NCBI RefSeq assembly: GCF_023614525.1 | Contig: NZ_CP097885.1 | Location: 1-64,000, forward strand | Reading direction: 5' to 3' | From: Peptoniphilus genitalis | GTDB taxonomy: Bacteria > Bacillota > Clostridia > Tissierellales > Peptoniphilaceae | DNA: 64,000 bases | Shown here: piece by piece, positions 1-8,640 of the stretch | How positions within the stretch are numbered: the stretch's first letter is position 1 | How the letters are laid out: each line of letters starts with the position of its first letter | Translations under genes and position numbers: made by a program | Notes under the pieces: generated by a model | What the model saw: only the letters and a program-made list of their open reading frames with translations | Databases searched by the model: none | Told to the model about the DNA's origin: nothing

Positions 1-2253
1 ATGAAAAAAGTTTTAGCAACTACTATGGCTACTTTGTTATTTGGGCTTTCATTTCCGGTTAACACCTTTGCTTTGCCAAATAATCAAAGTGTTACAATTA
101 ATCAAAATTCAAATATGCAGTTAATACAAAACCCACAAAATGGTCAACATCTTGGTTCTGTTATTAGCAGTGAAAGCGTAAATAATGTGAAACCGCAAGG
201 CTATTTTGCAGTAACTTTTAAGGTGGACGGATCAAAAGGGACCCTTACAATAGGGAGTCAAGAAACTAATAAAAGTGAACTTATATATTATGTAGACCCC
301 AATGCTAATGTTAAATTAAAAGACGTTGGGAATATAGGTGCCAAGGTGAAAGATTCAACAAAATATGAAATAGATAAAGATTCTCCTTGGTCTATAACAC
401 CAACTAATTTTAATAAAGATAGTGAAATCACAAAAGATATAGAATTAACAGCAAATATAAAAGATATTAAAAATCAAGCTCCAAATCAAGCAAATACTTA
501 CGCTGAAAAATTAAAAAATGGTTTATATGCTGTAGATATTTCTGTATGGAAAGATGATGCAATAAATTGGAAAGATGGAGTTGGACTTGACACTAGTGTT
601 ACTGACCCTGATCTTAAAAAAGCTTTTAATGAAGCAAACTTTGAGGGTGATGGCAGAGATTCAAAGACTCCAAATCTTAACAAAGATAGTGAGAATTCAG
701 GTGTCAAAGGAAAAATTAAAGTAACTTTTAAGGACAATTCATATATAGATGTTGTGGAGCAAAAATTATATGTTTCTTCACATGTGACGGCAGGAATTTT
801 TGATAAAGTTCCAAAAGATGCTATTAAAACAACTTTATTTTTAGGAGAAGGAACAAAGGTTATAGAAGGTAATGTTATAACAGAAGGAAAGGAAGAACAA
901 AAGCCAGTCTATAGAACCTATAAGGTAAGACCAGGGACAGACTTATCTAAATATATTTTACCAACAAATAAAAGTGTAATTGAAAACATCAACCTTCAGC
1001 CATTAAATGATTCATACATCAATCCTCATTGGGATACTAATAATTTTATAGTTAGTGATAACAACAAAGAATTTACAGCAATTGCTACTAAAAGATACAA
1101 GGTAACTTTTGAATTCAAGGGAATTGACCTTGATAAAAGAAATAATGATATTGATGAAAATTCTTTTCCTAAGGTGTTAAAAGATAAAATGCCAGAAGAA
1201 GCTTGGGTTGTAAAGGGAAAGAACTTTGACCATACTAAACCAGAAAACTTTACCGAAATAATAAAAGATGATAGCGGACAAGTTACAAAGGTTTACGATT
1301 GGGTCTTTGCTGGATGGAATCCAACAAGAATTGTAGGGGCATCTGAGGACAAAAAGCTTGTTGGAACTTGGAAGAGAGCTCAAGCCACATCAGCTGAACC
1401 AACAGTTGAAAAAATCACTGAGTCTGACAAGTTAATTAAAGGCCAAGGTCAAGCTGGAGCAAAAATTAAAGTTACTCTTAAAGACAACACTTCTTTAGGA
1501 ACTATTGTAGGACAAGACAAGAATTGGAAAGTTGAAATAAAAAAAGACTTAAAGAAAGATGACAAAGTTTCAGTTACTCAAATAGAAATGGGTAAAAAAG
1601 AATCAAAAGTGGTAGATACTATTGTTTCTAAAAAGGCAAAAGAAAATAAAAAGCCAGACACAAGACCTATGCCAAATCCAGGAACAAATCAAAAAGATAA
1701 GGAAAAAAACAAACAAAATAAAAAAGAAAATAATTATTTTGGTTTAAGATTCAAAAACCACTCTGCGAAGACAACAAAAGTTAAGACTCAGGTTGAAAAT
1801 AAAAATCTGAGCAACAAACAAAAAGAGGAAGCAAGACATATTATTGACGTAATGAGTGGCAACTACCAAGTAATTAAAGATGGGGTAAGGCAAAATAAAC
1901 AAATGGATGTTAAGCCTATTATAAAAAATGACAGGCTTATGCTTCCACTTAGAAGTCTTGCCGAAATGATTGGGGCAAAAGTCGAGTGGGATCCACAAAC
2001 TAGGACTGCAATCTTTACAAACAAGGGTCTAGTTGCAAAAATCCAAATCGATGGAAATGAAATAGTCCTTTCCAATGGCAAAGTCATCAAGATGGACTCT
2101 AAACCACTAAACATCAATGGAAGAATATTACTTCCAATTTCTAACGTAGCCAATGTCTTTGGACTTACAAATGGAAACACAAAAGACGGCATAGACCAAA
2201 ACATTGAGTGGGATGGAGATAACAAGACAGTAGAGATAAACTTAAATAAATAA
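1..2253 (+). CDS. Secreted multidomain surface protein with SHIRT-like, Ig-like and copper-amine-oxidase-like stalk domains
   Basis: Residues 1-24 form a Sec signal peptide (KK followed by a hydrophobic stretch, then TFALPN), so the protein should be exported. The start codon is the first base of the window, so its promoter is not visible. Around residues 365-460 a segment with VTFEFKG, DKMPEEAW and WVFAGWNPT resembles a SHIRT-type surface repeat; about 463-545 looks like a bacterial Ig-like module (KGQGQAGAKIKVTL). A Lys/Asn-rich linker (about 545-585) follows. Residues about 615-750 hold two copies of the copper amine oxidase N-terminal-like fold (LMLPLRSLAEMIGAKVEWD and ILLPISNVANVFGL), common at the C terminus of surface proteins in anaerobic cocci. 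No LPXTG motif or membrane anchor is present, so attachment may be non-covalent. Residues 25-360 are not recognised. Adhesion or host interaction is inference only. Confidence 0.8.
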   Translation: MKKVLATTMATLLFGLSFPVNTFALPNNQSVTINQNSNMQLIQNPQNGQHLGSVISSESVNNVKPQGYFAVTFKVDGSKGTLTIGSQETNKSELIYYVDPNANVKLKDVGNIGAKVKDSTKYEIDKDSPWSITPTNFNKDSEITKDIELTANIKDIKNQAPNQANTYAEKLKNGLYAVDISVWKDDAINWKDGVGLDTSVTDPDLKKAFNEANFEGDGRDSKTPNLNKDSENSGVKGKIKVTFKDNSYIDVVEQKLYVSSHVTAGIFDKVPKDAIKTTLFLGEGTKVIEGNVITEGKEEQKPVYRTYKVRPGTDLSKYILPTNKSVIENINLQPLNDSYINPHWDTNNFIVSDNNKEFTAIATKRYKVTFEFKGIDLDKRNNDIDENSFPKVLKDKMPEEAWVVKGKNFDHTKPENFTEIIKDDSGQVTKVYDWVFAGWNPTRIVGASEDKKLVGTWKRAQATSAEPTVEKITESDKLIKGQGQAGAKIKVTLKDNTSLGTIVGQDKNWKVEIKKDLKKDDKVSVTQIEMGKKESKVVDTIVSKKAKENKKPDTRPMPNPGTNQKDKEKNKQNKKENNYFGLRFKNHSAKTTKVKTQVENKNLSNKQKEEARHIIDVMSGNYQVIKDGVRQNKQMDVKPIIKNDRLMLPLRSLAEMIGAKVEWDPQTRTAIFTNKGLVAKIQIDGNEIVLSNGKVIKMDSKPLNINGRILLPISNVANVFGLTNGNTKDGIDQNIEWDGDNKTVEINLNK

Positions 2254-2263
2254 AAACTTTTAA

Positions 2264-2295
2264 AGGACTTAGTTAAGAGCTAAGTTCTTTTTTAC
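2264..2295 (+). terminator. Intrinsic terminator of the surface-protein gene
   Basis: A 9-bp stem (AGGACTTAG pairing with CTAAGTTCT, one G-U) with a 7-base loop is followed by a run of Ts, 10 bases after the stop codon. Confidence 0.8.
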
Positions 2296-2305
2296 TTGTA
2301 AAAAG

Positions 2306-2349
2306 AAAAAACTTCCCCATAAGAAATTAGTCCTATGGGTAAGTTTTTT
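2306..2349. terminator. Bidirectional terminator between converging genes
   Basis: AAAAAACTTCCCCATA and TATGGGTAAGTTTTTT form a long hairpin with an A run on one side and a T run on the other. It can end transcripts of both the surface-protein gene (plus) and metY (minus). Confidence 0.75.
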
Positions 2350-2390
2350 GTGAGAATTTTAAAAGAGTTTTCTATTTTATAGTATATTTA

Positions 2391-3671
2391 TTATAAGTTT
2401 GCTAGTGCTTGTTCTACGTCTTTGATTATGTCTTCAACATCTTCAATGCCCACTGACATTCTTATTAGGTCAGGGCTAATGCCAGCGTGAGCAAGTTCCT
2501 CGTCATTCATTTGTCTATGTGTTGTTGATGCGGGGTGAAGGACGCAAGTTCTTGAGTCGGCAACGTGGGTTACAACTGCTGCAAGCTTTAAGCTATCCAT
2601 GAATTTTGTTGCAGCTTCTCTTCCAACCTTAATACCAAAGGCGATTACTCCGCAGGATCCATCTGGCAAATATTTTTGTGCAAGTTCATATTGTGAGTCA
2701 CCTTCAAGACCTGGGAAGGTAATCCAAGAAATTTTGTCGTTAGCCTTTAAATATTTAGCAAGTGCTAGTGCATTTTCGTAGTGTCTTGGCATCCTTAGGT
2801 GCAGGGTTTCAAGACCGATATTCAAGTAAAAAGAGTTTTGTGGGGAAGGAATACTACCCAAATCTCTCATTAAAGTCGTAGTCATCTTAGTTATATAGGC
2901 TCCCTTGCCAAAGGTTTCTGTATAGACAACTCCGTGATAGGACTCATCTGGTTCAGTTAGTCCAGGGAACTTGTCCTTGTGTTTTGACCAATCAAAGTTA
3001 CCTGAGTCCACAACAACACCACCAACTGAGTTGGCAAATCCATTCATGTACTTTGTTGTGGAGTGGGTTACAATATCAGCTCCCCATTCAATTGGTCTTA
3101 AGAAAATTGGTGTGGGGAAGGTGTTGTCTACAATAAGTGGCACTCCATGGTCGTGAGCAGCTTTGGCAAAAGTTTCGATATCTAAAACACTTAGTGAAGG
3201 GTTGGAAAGAGTTTCACCAAAGACTGCCTTTGTATTTTCTTTAAAGACCTTATTTAATTCTTCAAGGCTAACATCTGGTTCAACAAAAGTTGCTTCAATG
3301 CCAAGCTTTTTCATTGTGTTGGCAATTAGGTTGTATGTTCCACCATAGATTGCTGATGATGCTACTATGTGGTCGCCTGCACTTACAATGTTAAGTAGGG
3401 CATAGAAGTTTGCTGCTTGTCCTGATGAAGTTAATATTCCGGCAACACCACCTTCAAGTGCTGTAATTTTATTTGCCACTGCATCATTTGTTGGGTTGGC
3501 AAGTCTTGTATAGAAATATCCTGCCTCTTTTAGGTCAAAAAGATTTGCCATTTGCTCAGATGAATCGTATTTAAATGTTGTGGATTGAACTATTGGCACA
3601 ACTCTTGGCTCACCATTCTTTGGTTCATATCCTGCTTGCACACATAAGGTTCCTAAATTTTTCTTTGTCAT
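2391..3671 (-). CDS. metY: O-acetylhomoserine sulfhydrylase (O-acetylhomoserine aminocarboxypropyltransferase)
   Basis: PLP-dependent enzyme of the Cys/Met metabolism family; it makes homocysteine from O-acetylhomoserine and sulfide in the cytoplasm. The 426-residue length fits MetY. Visible motifs: SSGQAANFYALLNI and SSAIYGGTYNL in the cofactor region, and STTKYMNG with the Schiff-base lysine at about residue 207. The C-terminal RMSVGIEDVEDIIKD is typical of the family. The start is fixed by AGGAGG a few bases upstream. It is a monocistronic minus-strand gene with its own T-box leader and promoter, so it is probably induced by shortage of a charged tRNA. Cystathionine synthase or lyase relatives share the fold, but length and the overall sequence favour MetY. 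Confidence 0.93.
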   Translation of the reverse strand: MTKKNLGTLCVQAGYEPKNGEPRVVPIVQSTTFKYDSSEQMANLFDLKEAGYFYTRLANPTNDAVANKITALEGGVAGILTSSGQAANFYALLNIVSAGDHIVASSAIYGGTYNLIANTMKKLGIEATFVEPDVSLEELNKVFKENTKAVFGETLSNPSLSVLDIETFAKAAHDHGVPLIVDNTFPTPIFLRPIEWGADIVTHSTTKYMNGFANSVGGVVVDSGNFDWSKHKDKFPGLTEPDESYHGVVYTETFGKGAYITKMTTTLMRDLGSIPSPQNSFYLNIGLETLHLRMPRHYENALALAKYLKANDKISWITFPGLEGDSQYELAQKYLPDGSCGVIAFGIKVGREAATKFMDSLKLAAVVTHVADSRTCVLHPASTTHRQMNDEELAHAGISPDLIRMSVGIEDVEDIIKDVEQALANL

Positions 3672-3743
3672 TTTATCCTCCTAGATTTTATATACTTGTC
3701 GGCAGCTCAAAAGGAAATAATTTATATTTGAAGCTTTTGTAAA

Positions 3744-3780
3744 ATAAAAAAAAGCTCCCGTCCCATAAAGGACGAAAGCT
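3744..3780 (-). terminator. T-box-controlled intrinsic terminator in the metY leader
   Basis: On the minus strand AGCTTTCGTCC and GGGACGGGAGCT pair around a TTTAT loop, followed by eight Ts. It lies just after the T-box sequence, the position of the regulated terminator in T-box leaders. Confidence 0.88.
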
Positions 3781-3783
3781 TGA

Positions 3784-4006
3784 GCTTCGTGTTACCACCT
3801 TTTTTTATTATTTTATCGCTAAAATAACCTCATAGAGTACCAACATACTCCGAACGCTATAACAGGCGTACCTGTCGCAGCCTAAACTCTTGTCTCGGTG
3901 CGATAACTCCAAGGCCATGTTCCAAAGTATCCATTTTGATTTCTTTCACCAAGCGAAACCTCTCTGTAAAAACTTTTACAATGTACTCTCCTCTTCAAAG
4001 TCTATG
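3784..4006 (-). promoter_or_regulatory. T-box riboswitch leader of metY
   Basis: The roughly 330-base region between the metY promoter and start is a structured leader. On the minus strand it contains GGAGAGTAC near the 5' end, AGAGAGG, GGTGAAAG, CCTTGGAG, a CAGGTACGCCTGTTA hairpin, and the T-box sequence GGTGGTAACACGAAGC (plus 3784-3799), which would pair with a tRNA acceptor end to form the antiterminator. Two local hairpins (GAGTA-TACTC and TTATTTTA-GCGA-TAAAATAA) precede the T-box. The order matches known T-box leaders. I could not assign the specifier codon with confidence; Met or Cys would fit the target gene. Confidence 0.88.
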
Positions 4007-4012
4007 AATGGA

Positions 4013-4041
4013 ATTATAAATACATAAAATATTTTTGTCAA
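4013..4041 (-). promoter_or_regulatory. Sigma-A promoter of metY
   Basis: Read on the minus strand, TTGACA (4041-4036) and TATAAT (4018-4013) are separated by exactly 17 bases, a full consensus match. Confidence 0.9.
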
Positions 4042-4080
4042 GGATATTTTTCATAAATTTAATTTTAAAAATATTTTTTA

Positions 4081-4794
4081 TTATTCATACTTCAATAGTT
4101 TATTTGATTTTTTTGTAAAAATTAAGATTTCCATTAATGAAAACAAAAACATTTTTATTCCATCAGATTTATTTATTAAGTCAAAGTGATTTGTTGCTAT
4201 AGCGAGCTTGCTTGAAGCTATAATATTTTGAAATAGTGGCAATATATTTTGTGCTACAAGGGCGAAGCCAAAAATTGAAATCAAGACCGACATAAGGACT
4301 ATTAGACCTAGAGATTTTATTTTTAAACTTAGATAATTCATTATAGCTATTATTGGAAGGGAGGATAGGATACTTATTCCGATATAATAAGAGTATAGGC
4401 CTAGTCCTTCAATTTTAAAGCCACATATAAATTTACCACTTAATACAAATAGTAATAAAAAATAAATTTGAGTGAAGGCTATTATTATAAAGGCAATAAA
4501 AGACTTTGATATGATGAAATTTATATTTTTTATTGGACTTGTCCTTATTAATTTCAAGCCAGCCTTATGTTCAACTGACCAAAGACTTGAAACTATTATA
4601 GATATAAGGGGGATTATAAAAAACATAAAGTAGAATAAGGAAGTTTGCGTCCAAAGACTTTCCCATTTGTTTTTTAAGATCTCTTGATTTAGTAAATAGT
4701 TTATAGTCCCAAAAATATTTGCAAGCAAGGGAATTATCAATACTGTAGATAAGAGCGAAAACAATTTTAATTTTTTAAATTCTATTTTTAACAT
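4081..4794 (-). CDS. ABC transporter permease, LanG/LanE-like (peptide immunity family)
   Basis: A 237-residue protein with about six hydrophobic segments and the overall plan of lantibiotic-immunity or bacitracin-type ABC-2 permeases: an N-terminal helix, then an extracellular portion with NKWESLWTQTSLFYFMFFIIPL, then cytoplasmic SLWSVEHKAGLKLIRTSPI, a segment typical of this family. It is the last gene of a three-gene minus-strand operon with a second permease and an ATPase, GGAGG precedes its start, and it should sit in the membrane paired with the other permease. Removal of antimicrobial peptides from the membrane is inferred from operon structure and the E-loop ATPase. The substrate is unknown. 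Confidence 0.72.
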   Translation of the reverse strand: MLKIEFKKLKLFSLLSTVLIIPLLANIFGTINYLLNQEILKNKWESLWTQTSLFYFMFFIIPLISIIVSSLWSVEHKAGLKLIRTSPIKNINFIISKSFIAFIIIAFTQIYFLLLFVLSGKFICGFKIEGLGLYSYYIGISILSSLPIIAIMNYLSLKIKSLGLIVLMSVLISIFGFALVAQNILPLFQNIIASSKLAIATNHFDLINKSDGIKMFLFSLMEILIFTKKSNKLLKYE

Positions 4795-4803
4795 GAATGC
4801 CTC

Positions 4804-5559
4804 CTATATATCCTTAGTGAGTGTAAATTTATTAACTCTTGTGATGTAAATTAGACTTATGATTATATAAATTAAGCTTATAAACAATGTGAGATAATTT
4901 ATATTATTCATAGTCTGTGTGTATACTTGTCCATCTTTTACATAATTTATATTTAAGATAGTAGCAAGGAGTCCAAAGGGATTTATTTGTGATAAAATTT
5001 TTGATGTGAGCATGGTAATTATTCCAGACATTGCTCCAACAATTGAGAAGAAAAGGGAGAAGTAAATCTTTTTACTTTTAATCTCAATTATTGTGAATAT
5101 CAATAGCATTGAAATGTTAATTGATAGAGTTGTTAAAAAGTAAATTATTATTCTTTTTATTATCTCCACATCTAAGTCAAAGTTTGTATTTTTACTTGCT
5201 AAAAATATTATTATCAACCATTCAATTATTTGGACTAAGAAAACTTTTATGGACAAGTTTTTAATTTTATCCAATAAAATTTTCTGAACTTTTAAGCCAA
5301 GACTTATTTGCATTTGCCACATATTATTCTTCTCTTCAATCTCTATTACTTTTTTAACAAGTGATGACAGGGCTATGGGATTAAAAAATAAAGAGATTGC
5401 TAAATAAGAATCTAGTATCCTTGCAAGGGGATATTTATTAACTTGAAAGTCTTTTGTCTTGAAGGCTATAAGGATAGAAAATAAATGTATGGCAAATAAA
5501 ATTAAAATTGTGAAATTTAATTTCAGTCCCTTATTCTTTTTCATTTCTAAATTTTTCAT
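4804..5559 (-). CDS. ABC transporter permease, LanE/LanG-like (peptide immunity family)
   Basis: A 251-residue integral membrane protein with about six hydrophobic helices; the first begins near residue 15 after a basic N-terminal tail (KNLEMKKNKGLKLNF). Central SSLVKKVIEIEEKNNMWQMQISLGLKVQKILLDK has the acidic and basic cytoplasmic pattern seen in MutE/EpiE-type permeases. GGTGAT overlaps the end of the upstream ATPase gene and leads into its ATG, indicating translational coupling. It likely forms a heterodimer with the 4081-4794 product. Family assignment rests on topology and context, so the individual subunit name is tentative. Confidence 0.7.
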   Translation of the reverse strand: MKNLEMKKNKGLKLNFTILILFAIHLFSILIAFKTKDFQVNKYPLARILDSYLAISLFFNPIALSSLVKKVIEIEEKNNMWQMQISLGLKVQKILLDKIKNLSIKVFLVQIIEWLIIIFLASKNTNFDLDVEIIKRIIIYFLTTLSINISMLLIFTIIEIKSKKIYFSLFFSIVGAMSGIITMLTSKILSQINPFGLLATILNINYVKDGQVYTQTMNNINYLTLFISLIYIIISLIYITRVNKFTLTKDI

Positions 5560-5563
5560 AAGA

Positions 5564-6460
5564 TCACCTTACACTTGTTTCTTGAATAAATAACTTTTCA
5601 AGACTTTCTTTTCTTTTTTCAACCCTATAAATATCGACAACATTGACAAGATTTTTTATTATTCTTGCAACATCTTCTTTACTTTTATTTCCAAGAACTA
5701 AATAGTCGTCAACAATATTTGACTGAGGAAGATTTAATAACTCAGAAGCTTTTAAATTATCTGAAGTCTTTAAAACAATCACTGGTGGATGGAGGTCCCT
5801 ATAGTCTCTTAAAGAACCAGTGTAAGTCAAGGATCCATTTTTAAGTATGCCAATGTGACTTGAAATCTTTTCAATTTCATCCAGAATATGCGAAGAAATT
5901 AAAATGCTAGTATTAGAATTTTTTACGATACTTTTGAACAAGTCTCTCATCTCTTCAATACCATAGGGGTCAAGTCCATTAATAGGCTCATCTAAGATTA
6001 AAAGTTTTGGATTACCAATAAGGGCTATGGCGATGCCAAGTCTTTGTTTCATACCCAGTGAAAACTCTCTGACCTTCTTGTCTTTACTTTTTATTAGTCC
6101 AACATCTCTTAGCGTTTTATCAATCTTGTCTTTATTTATATTTTTCATGTCACAGATTAGATCTAAGTTATCATAAGCAGTGAGATGGTCATAGAAGGAA
6201 GGGGCTTCGATTAAAGAGCCTAAATTCTTATTTGTTTCCTTTTGATTTTTTTCATTTACTTCTTTTCCATACAAACTTATTTTTCCAGAATCTTTTTTAA
6301 CTAAACCAAGAATAGACTTCATAAGGGTGGACTTGCCGGCACCATTAGGACCAATAAGTCCAAATATACTTCCCTCTTGGATCTCTAAGTTAACATTCTT
6401 TAAGACTATGTTTTTATCATAGGATTTTGTAAGATTTTCAATTTTTAAAATATTTGTCAT
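5564..6460 (-). CDS. ABC transporter ATP-binding protein, LanF/BcrA type with an E-loop
   Basis: Cytoplasmic ATPase of about 298 residues. From the start at 6460: Walker A GPNGAGKS (37-44), signature LGMKQR (135-140), Walker B LLILDE (153-158) and H-loop His191 are all intact. The Q-loop position reads GSLIEAPSFY with Glu85 in place of the usual Gln; this E-loop is characteristic of lantibiotic-immunity LanF and bacitracin-resistance BcrA ATPases. The ATG at 6460 is preferred over the in-frame ATG at 6484, because AGAAAGGAGA sits just before 6460. The two permeases follow immediately and a two-component system is divergently transcribed upstream, the usual layout for peptide-sensing resistance modules. 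Confidence 0.85.
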   Translation of the reverse strand: MTNILKIENLTKSYDKNIVLKNVNLEIQEGSIFGLIGPNGAGKSTLMKSILGLVKKDSGKISLYGKEVNEKNQKETNKNLGSLIEAPSFYDHLTAYDNLDLICDMKNINKDKIDKTLRDVGLIKSKDKKVREFSLGMKQRLGIAIALIGNPKLLILDEPINGLDPYGIEEMRDLFKSIVKNSNTSILISSHILDEIEKISSHIGILKNGSLTYTGSLRDYRDLHPPVIVLKTSDNLKASELLNLPQSNIVDDYLVLGNKSKEDVARIIKNLVNVVDIYRVEKRKESLEKLFIQETSVR

Positions 6461-6537
6461 GATATTCTCCTTTCTAAAGTTCAAAATAATTATAAAAAAT
6501 GGAAATAACTTAGAGATTTTATGTAGATTACTTTTAC

Positions 6538-6570
6538 ATCACATTTTAAAAATTCAAATTCTTATGTGAT
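6538..6570. promoter_or_regulatory. Candidate operator: inverted repeat between the divergent ABC and two-component operons
   Basis: ATCACAT (6538-6544) and ATGTGAT (6564-6570) are exact inverted repeats 19 bases apart, in the 134-base divergent intergenic region. The position suggests a site for the adjacent response regulator. A convincing -35/-10 pair was not found in this region. Confidence 0.4.
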
Positions 6571-6594
6571 AAAATTGTTTTAAAGGAGAAAGAA

Positions 6595-7299
6595 ATGAAT
6601 ACTTTTAGAGATGCAAGCATTTTATTAGTTGATGATGAGTCCTATTTGATAGATAGTATGTACAAGTTTTTAAAGAACAAGGGATACCAAAAGATTTTGA
6701 CAGCAAAAAATATTGCAGAAGCAAGATTTAAACTTAACAACAATAAAGTTGATTTAATGATATTAGATATAATGCTAACAGATGGGAGTGGCTTTGACTT
6801 ATTAAAAGACCTTAGAAAGAAGTCAAGCCTACCTGTAATTATCCTGTCAGCCCTAAGTGGTATTGATGACAAAAAAGAGGGCTTTGATTTAGAAGTAGAT
6901 GACTATATTGTTAAGCCTTTTTTACCTGAAGACCTCTTGTGGAGAATAGAGGCAATCCTTAGGAGAACCTATCAAAATAAAAATGAAAAAATAATCTTAG
7001 CAGGAGGAATTGTTTTTGATAGAGAGAGGGCAATGTTAATAAAGGATGACGAGGATATACAATTGACGGCAAAGCAATTTAAAATTTTAGATTATCTTGC
7101 TACTAATATAAATAAAATTGTTTCAATAGATCAAATATTAGACAAGTGTTGGGAAGAAAGTTTTGGTTACGAAAACACTTTAATAACCCACATATATAGG
7201 CTAAGAGATAAGCTAGAAGAGGATCCGGCAAATCCTAAAACTCTTATTACAGTAAAGGGATTGGGTTATAAGTTACTTGGAGATAATAAAGAATGCTAA
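6595..7299 (+). CDS. Response regulator, OmpR family
   Basis: Receiver domain in residues about 7-120 (LVDDE acidic pocket; phospho-acceptor Asp at about residue 58 in MILDIML; the conserved Lys in VKPF), then a winged-helix DNA-binding domain in about 135-232 (LTAKQFKILDYLA, ENTLITHIYRLRDKLEED, TVKGLGYKL). AAAGGAG lies 8 bases before the ATG. It overlaps the kinase gene by 7 bases and is divergent from the LanFEG-like transporter, so it most likely controls that operon, comparable to NisR/SpaR or BceR systems. The assignment as regulator of peptide resistance is contextual. Confidence 0.9.
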   Translation: MNTFRDASILLVDDESYLIDSMYKFLKNKGYQKILTAKNIAEARFKLNNNKVDLMILDIMLTDGSGFDLLKDLRKKSSLPVIILSALSGIDDKKEGFDLEVDDYIVKPFLPEDLLWRIEAILRRTYQNKNEKIILAGGIVFDRERAMLIKDDEDIQLTAKQFKILDYLATNINKIVSIDQILDKCWEESFGYENTLITHIYRLRDKLEEDPANPKTLITVKGLGYKLLGDNKEC

Positions 7300-8603
7300 A
7301 TTATTTTTTAAAAAAACTAAAGAAATTTGTTTTATTTATACTAATTTTATTAGTCTTAATGATTTCAAGTTTAATTGGAATTTTTTATTCAAGTTTTAAA
7401 TTTTCAAAAAAATATATTGAGCCAAGCAAGGTATTTGAATTCGTGGAAAAGAATAAAGAGGACAATAAGGCTAAAGATATTTATTTTACAGAGGAGAATA
7501 AGAAATACTTAGAAGATAAAAATATTTGGGCAATAAGAATTGATAAAAATGGACAAGTGATTGAAAGCTTTAACAAGCCTCATGAAGTTAAAAATAAATT
7601 TGAAATAAGTGATGTTGTTAGGTTTACAAGGTATTACTTAAATGATTATCCGGTCTTTACTTTTGTAGTAGGTGATGGAGTATTAGTTCTTGCTTATCCA
7701 AAAAATTCTTTAGACAAGTTTCCCTTTAATTATTATTCTTACGACTTAGCAAAAATAAATTTTTTTATTTTACTTGTTAGCATTTTTTTGTTCTCTATAC
7801 TCGTTTATATATTTTATGTTTATGAAGTTAAAAGTATTTTCAAGAAATTGAATCCACTTCAAGAAGCGATCAATAATATTTTCGATGAAGATTATGTGGA
7901 ACTAGAAGAAGCGGGAGAATTAAAAGAAATTTCTAAAACAATCAATGAAGCAAATGAGAAATTTATTAATCTTAAAAAAAGCCAAGCTAGTTGGCTTAGA
8001 GGAATAAGTCACGACGTAAGGACTCCTCTCACAAAAATTTCTTGGGAAATGGAGGGGATTAAGACAAAAGAAAATTTAGACGAAGTCAAAAGAATTGAAG
8101 ATCAAGTTATAAAAATAAGTAGAATTATCGAGGACTTAAATTTAACAAATAGTCTTGAGAACCTTAGTGATAAACATTTTGAGTGTAAGGATCCAATTTC
8201 TGTCATAAGAAAGTTACTTGTAAATAGCTTAAATGAAAATCCTAACAAAGAAATTATTTTTGAGAATAAAATAAATAAAGAAATAAAAATAAAAATGGAC
8301 AATCATTTATTTTATAGGATGCTGGAAAATATTTTAAATAACAGCATTAAGTATGGAGATGGAAAAATTTTTATAAATTATGAAATTTTACAAGACAGCT
8401 TACTTATATCCATTAAGAATGAGGGAATACCTATTGATGAAAGTATTATAAAAAGGCTAGATGAAGAAAATTTATCAGATGTTCAAAGACATGGTATGGG
8501 CTTATTTGTATCAAAACAAATTTGTAAGCTCCATAAGGGAGAGATGAAAATTGAAAACCATGATCAAGATGTAAGTGTATCATTTATTTTTAATTTAAAA
8601 TAA
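7293..8603 (+). CDS. Sensor histidine kinase, two-transmembrane type
   Basis: Membrane kinase of 436 residues: transmembrane helix about 11-33, an extracellular sensor of about 110-120 residues, second helix about 153-175, then the dimerisation helix RGISHDVRTPLTK with phospho-His240. The ATPase domain shows an N-box (MLENILNNSIKYGDG) and a G-box (HGMGLFVSKQICKLHKG). The extracellular loop is larger than in BceS-type intramembrane kinases and nearer to NisK/SpaK-type sensors. Together with the preceding regulator it probably senses an extracellular peptide and drives the divergent transporter. Ligand unknown. Confidence 0.88.
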   Translation: MLNYFLKKLKKFVLFILILLVLMISSLIGIFYSSFKFSKKYIEPSKVFEFVEKNKEDNKAKDIYFTEENKKYLEDKNIWAIRIDKNGQVIESFNKPHEVKNKFEISDVVRFTRYYLNDYPVFTFVVGDGVLVLAYPKNSLDKFPFNYYSYDLAKINFFILLVSIFLFSILVYIFYVYEVKSIFKKLNPLQEAINNIFDEDYVELEEAGELKEISKTINEANEKFINLKKSQASWLRGISHDVRTPLTKISWEMEGIKTKENLDEVKRIEDQVIKISRIIEDLNLTNSLENLSDKHFECKDPISVIRKLLVNSLNENPNKEIIFENKINKEIKIKMDNHLFYRMLENILNNSIKYGDGKIFINYEILQDSLLISIKNEGIPIDESIIKRLDEENLSDVQRHGMGLFVSKQICKLHKGEMKIENHDQDVSVSFIFNLK

Positions 8604-8640
8604 ATAAACTATTAAGAAGCATCATCTTATGCCCATAATA

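Noticed and set aside
1863-2225. 120-codon minus-strand frame inside the surface-protein gene
   Set aside because: Antisense to a conserved stalk domain, no RBS or recognisable motif.
6461-6484. Upstream ATG giving an ATPase eight residues longer
   Set aside because: The AAAGGAGA RBS lies between this ATG and the ATG at 6460, and the conserved N terminus begins at the latter.
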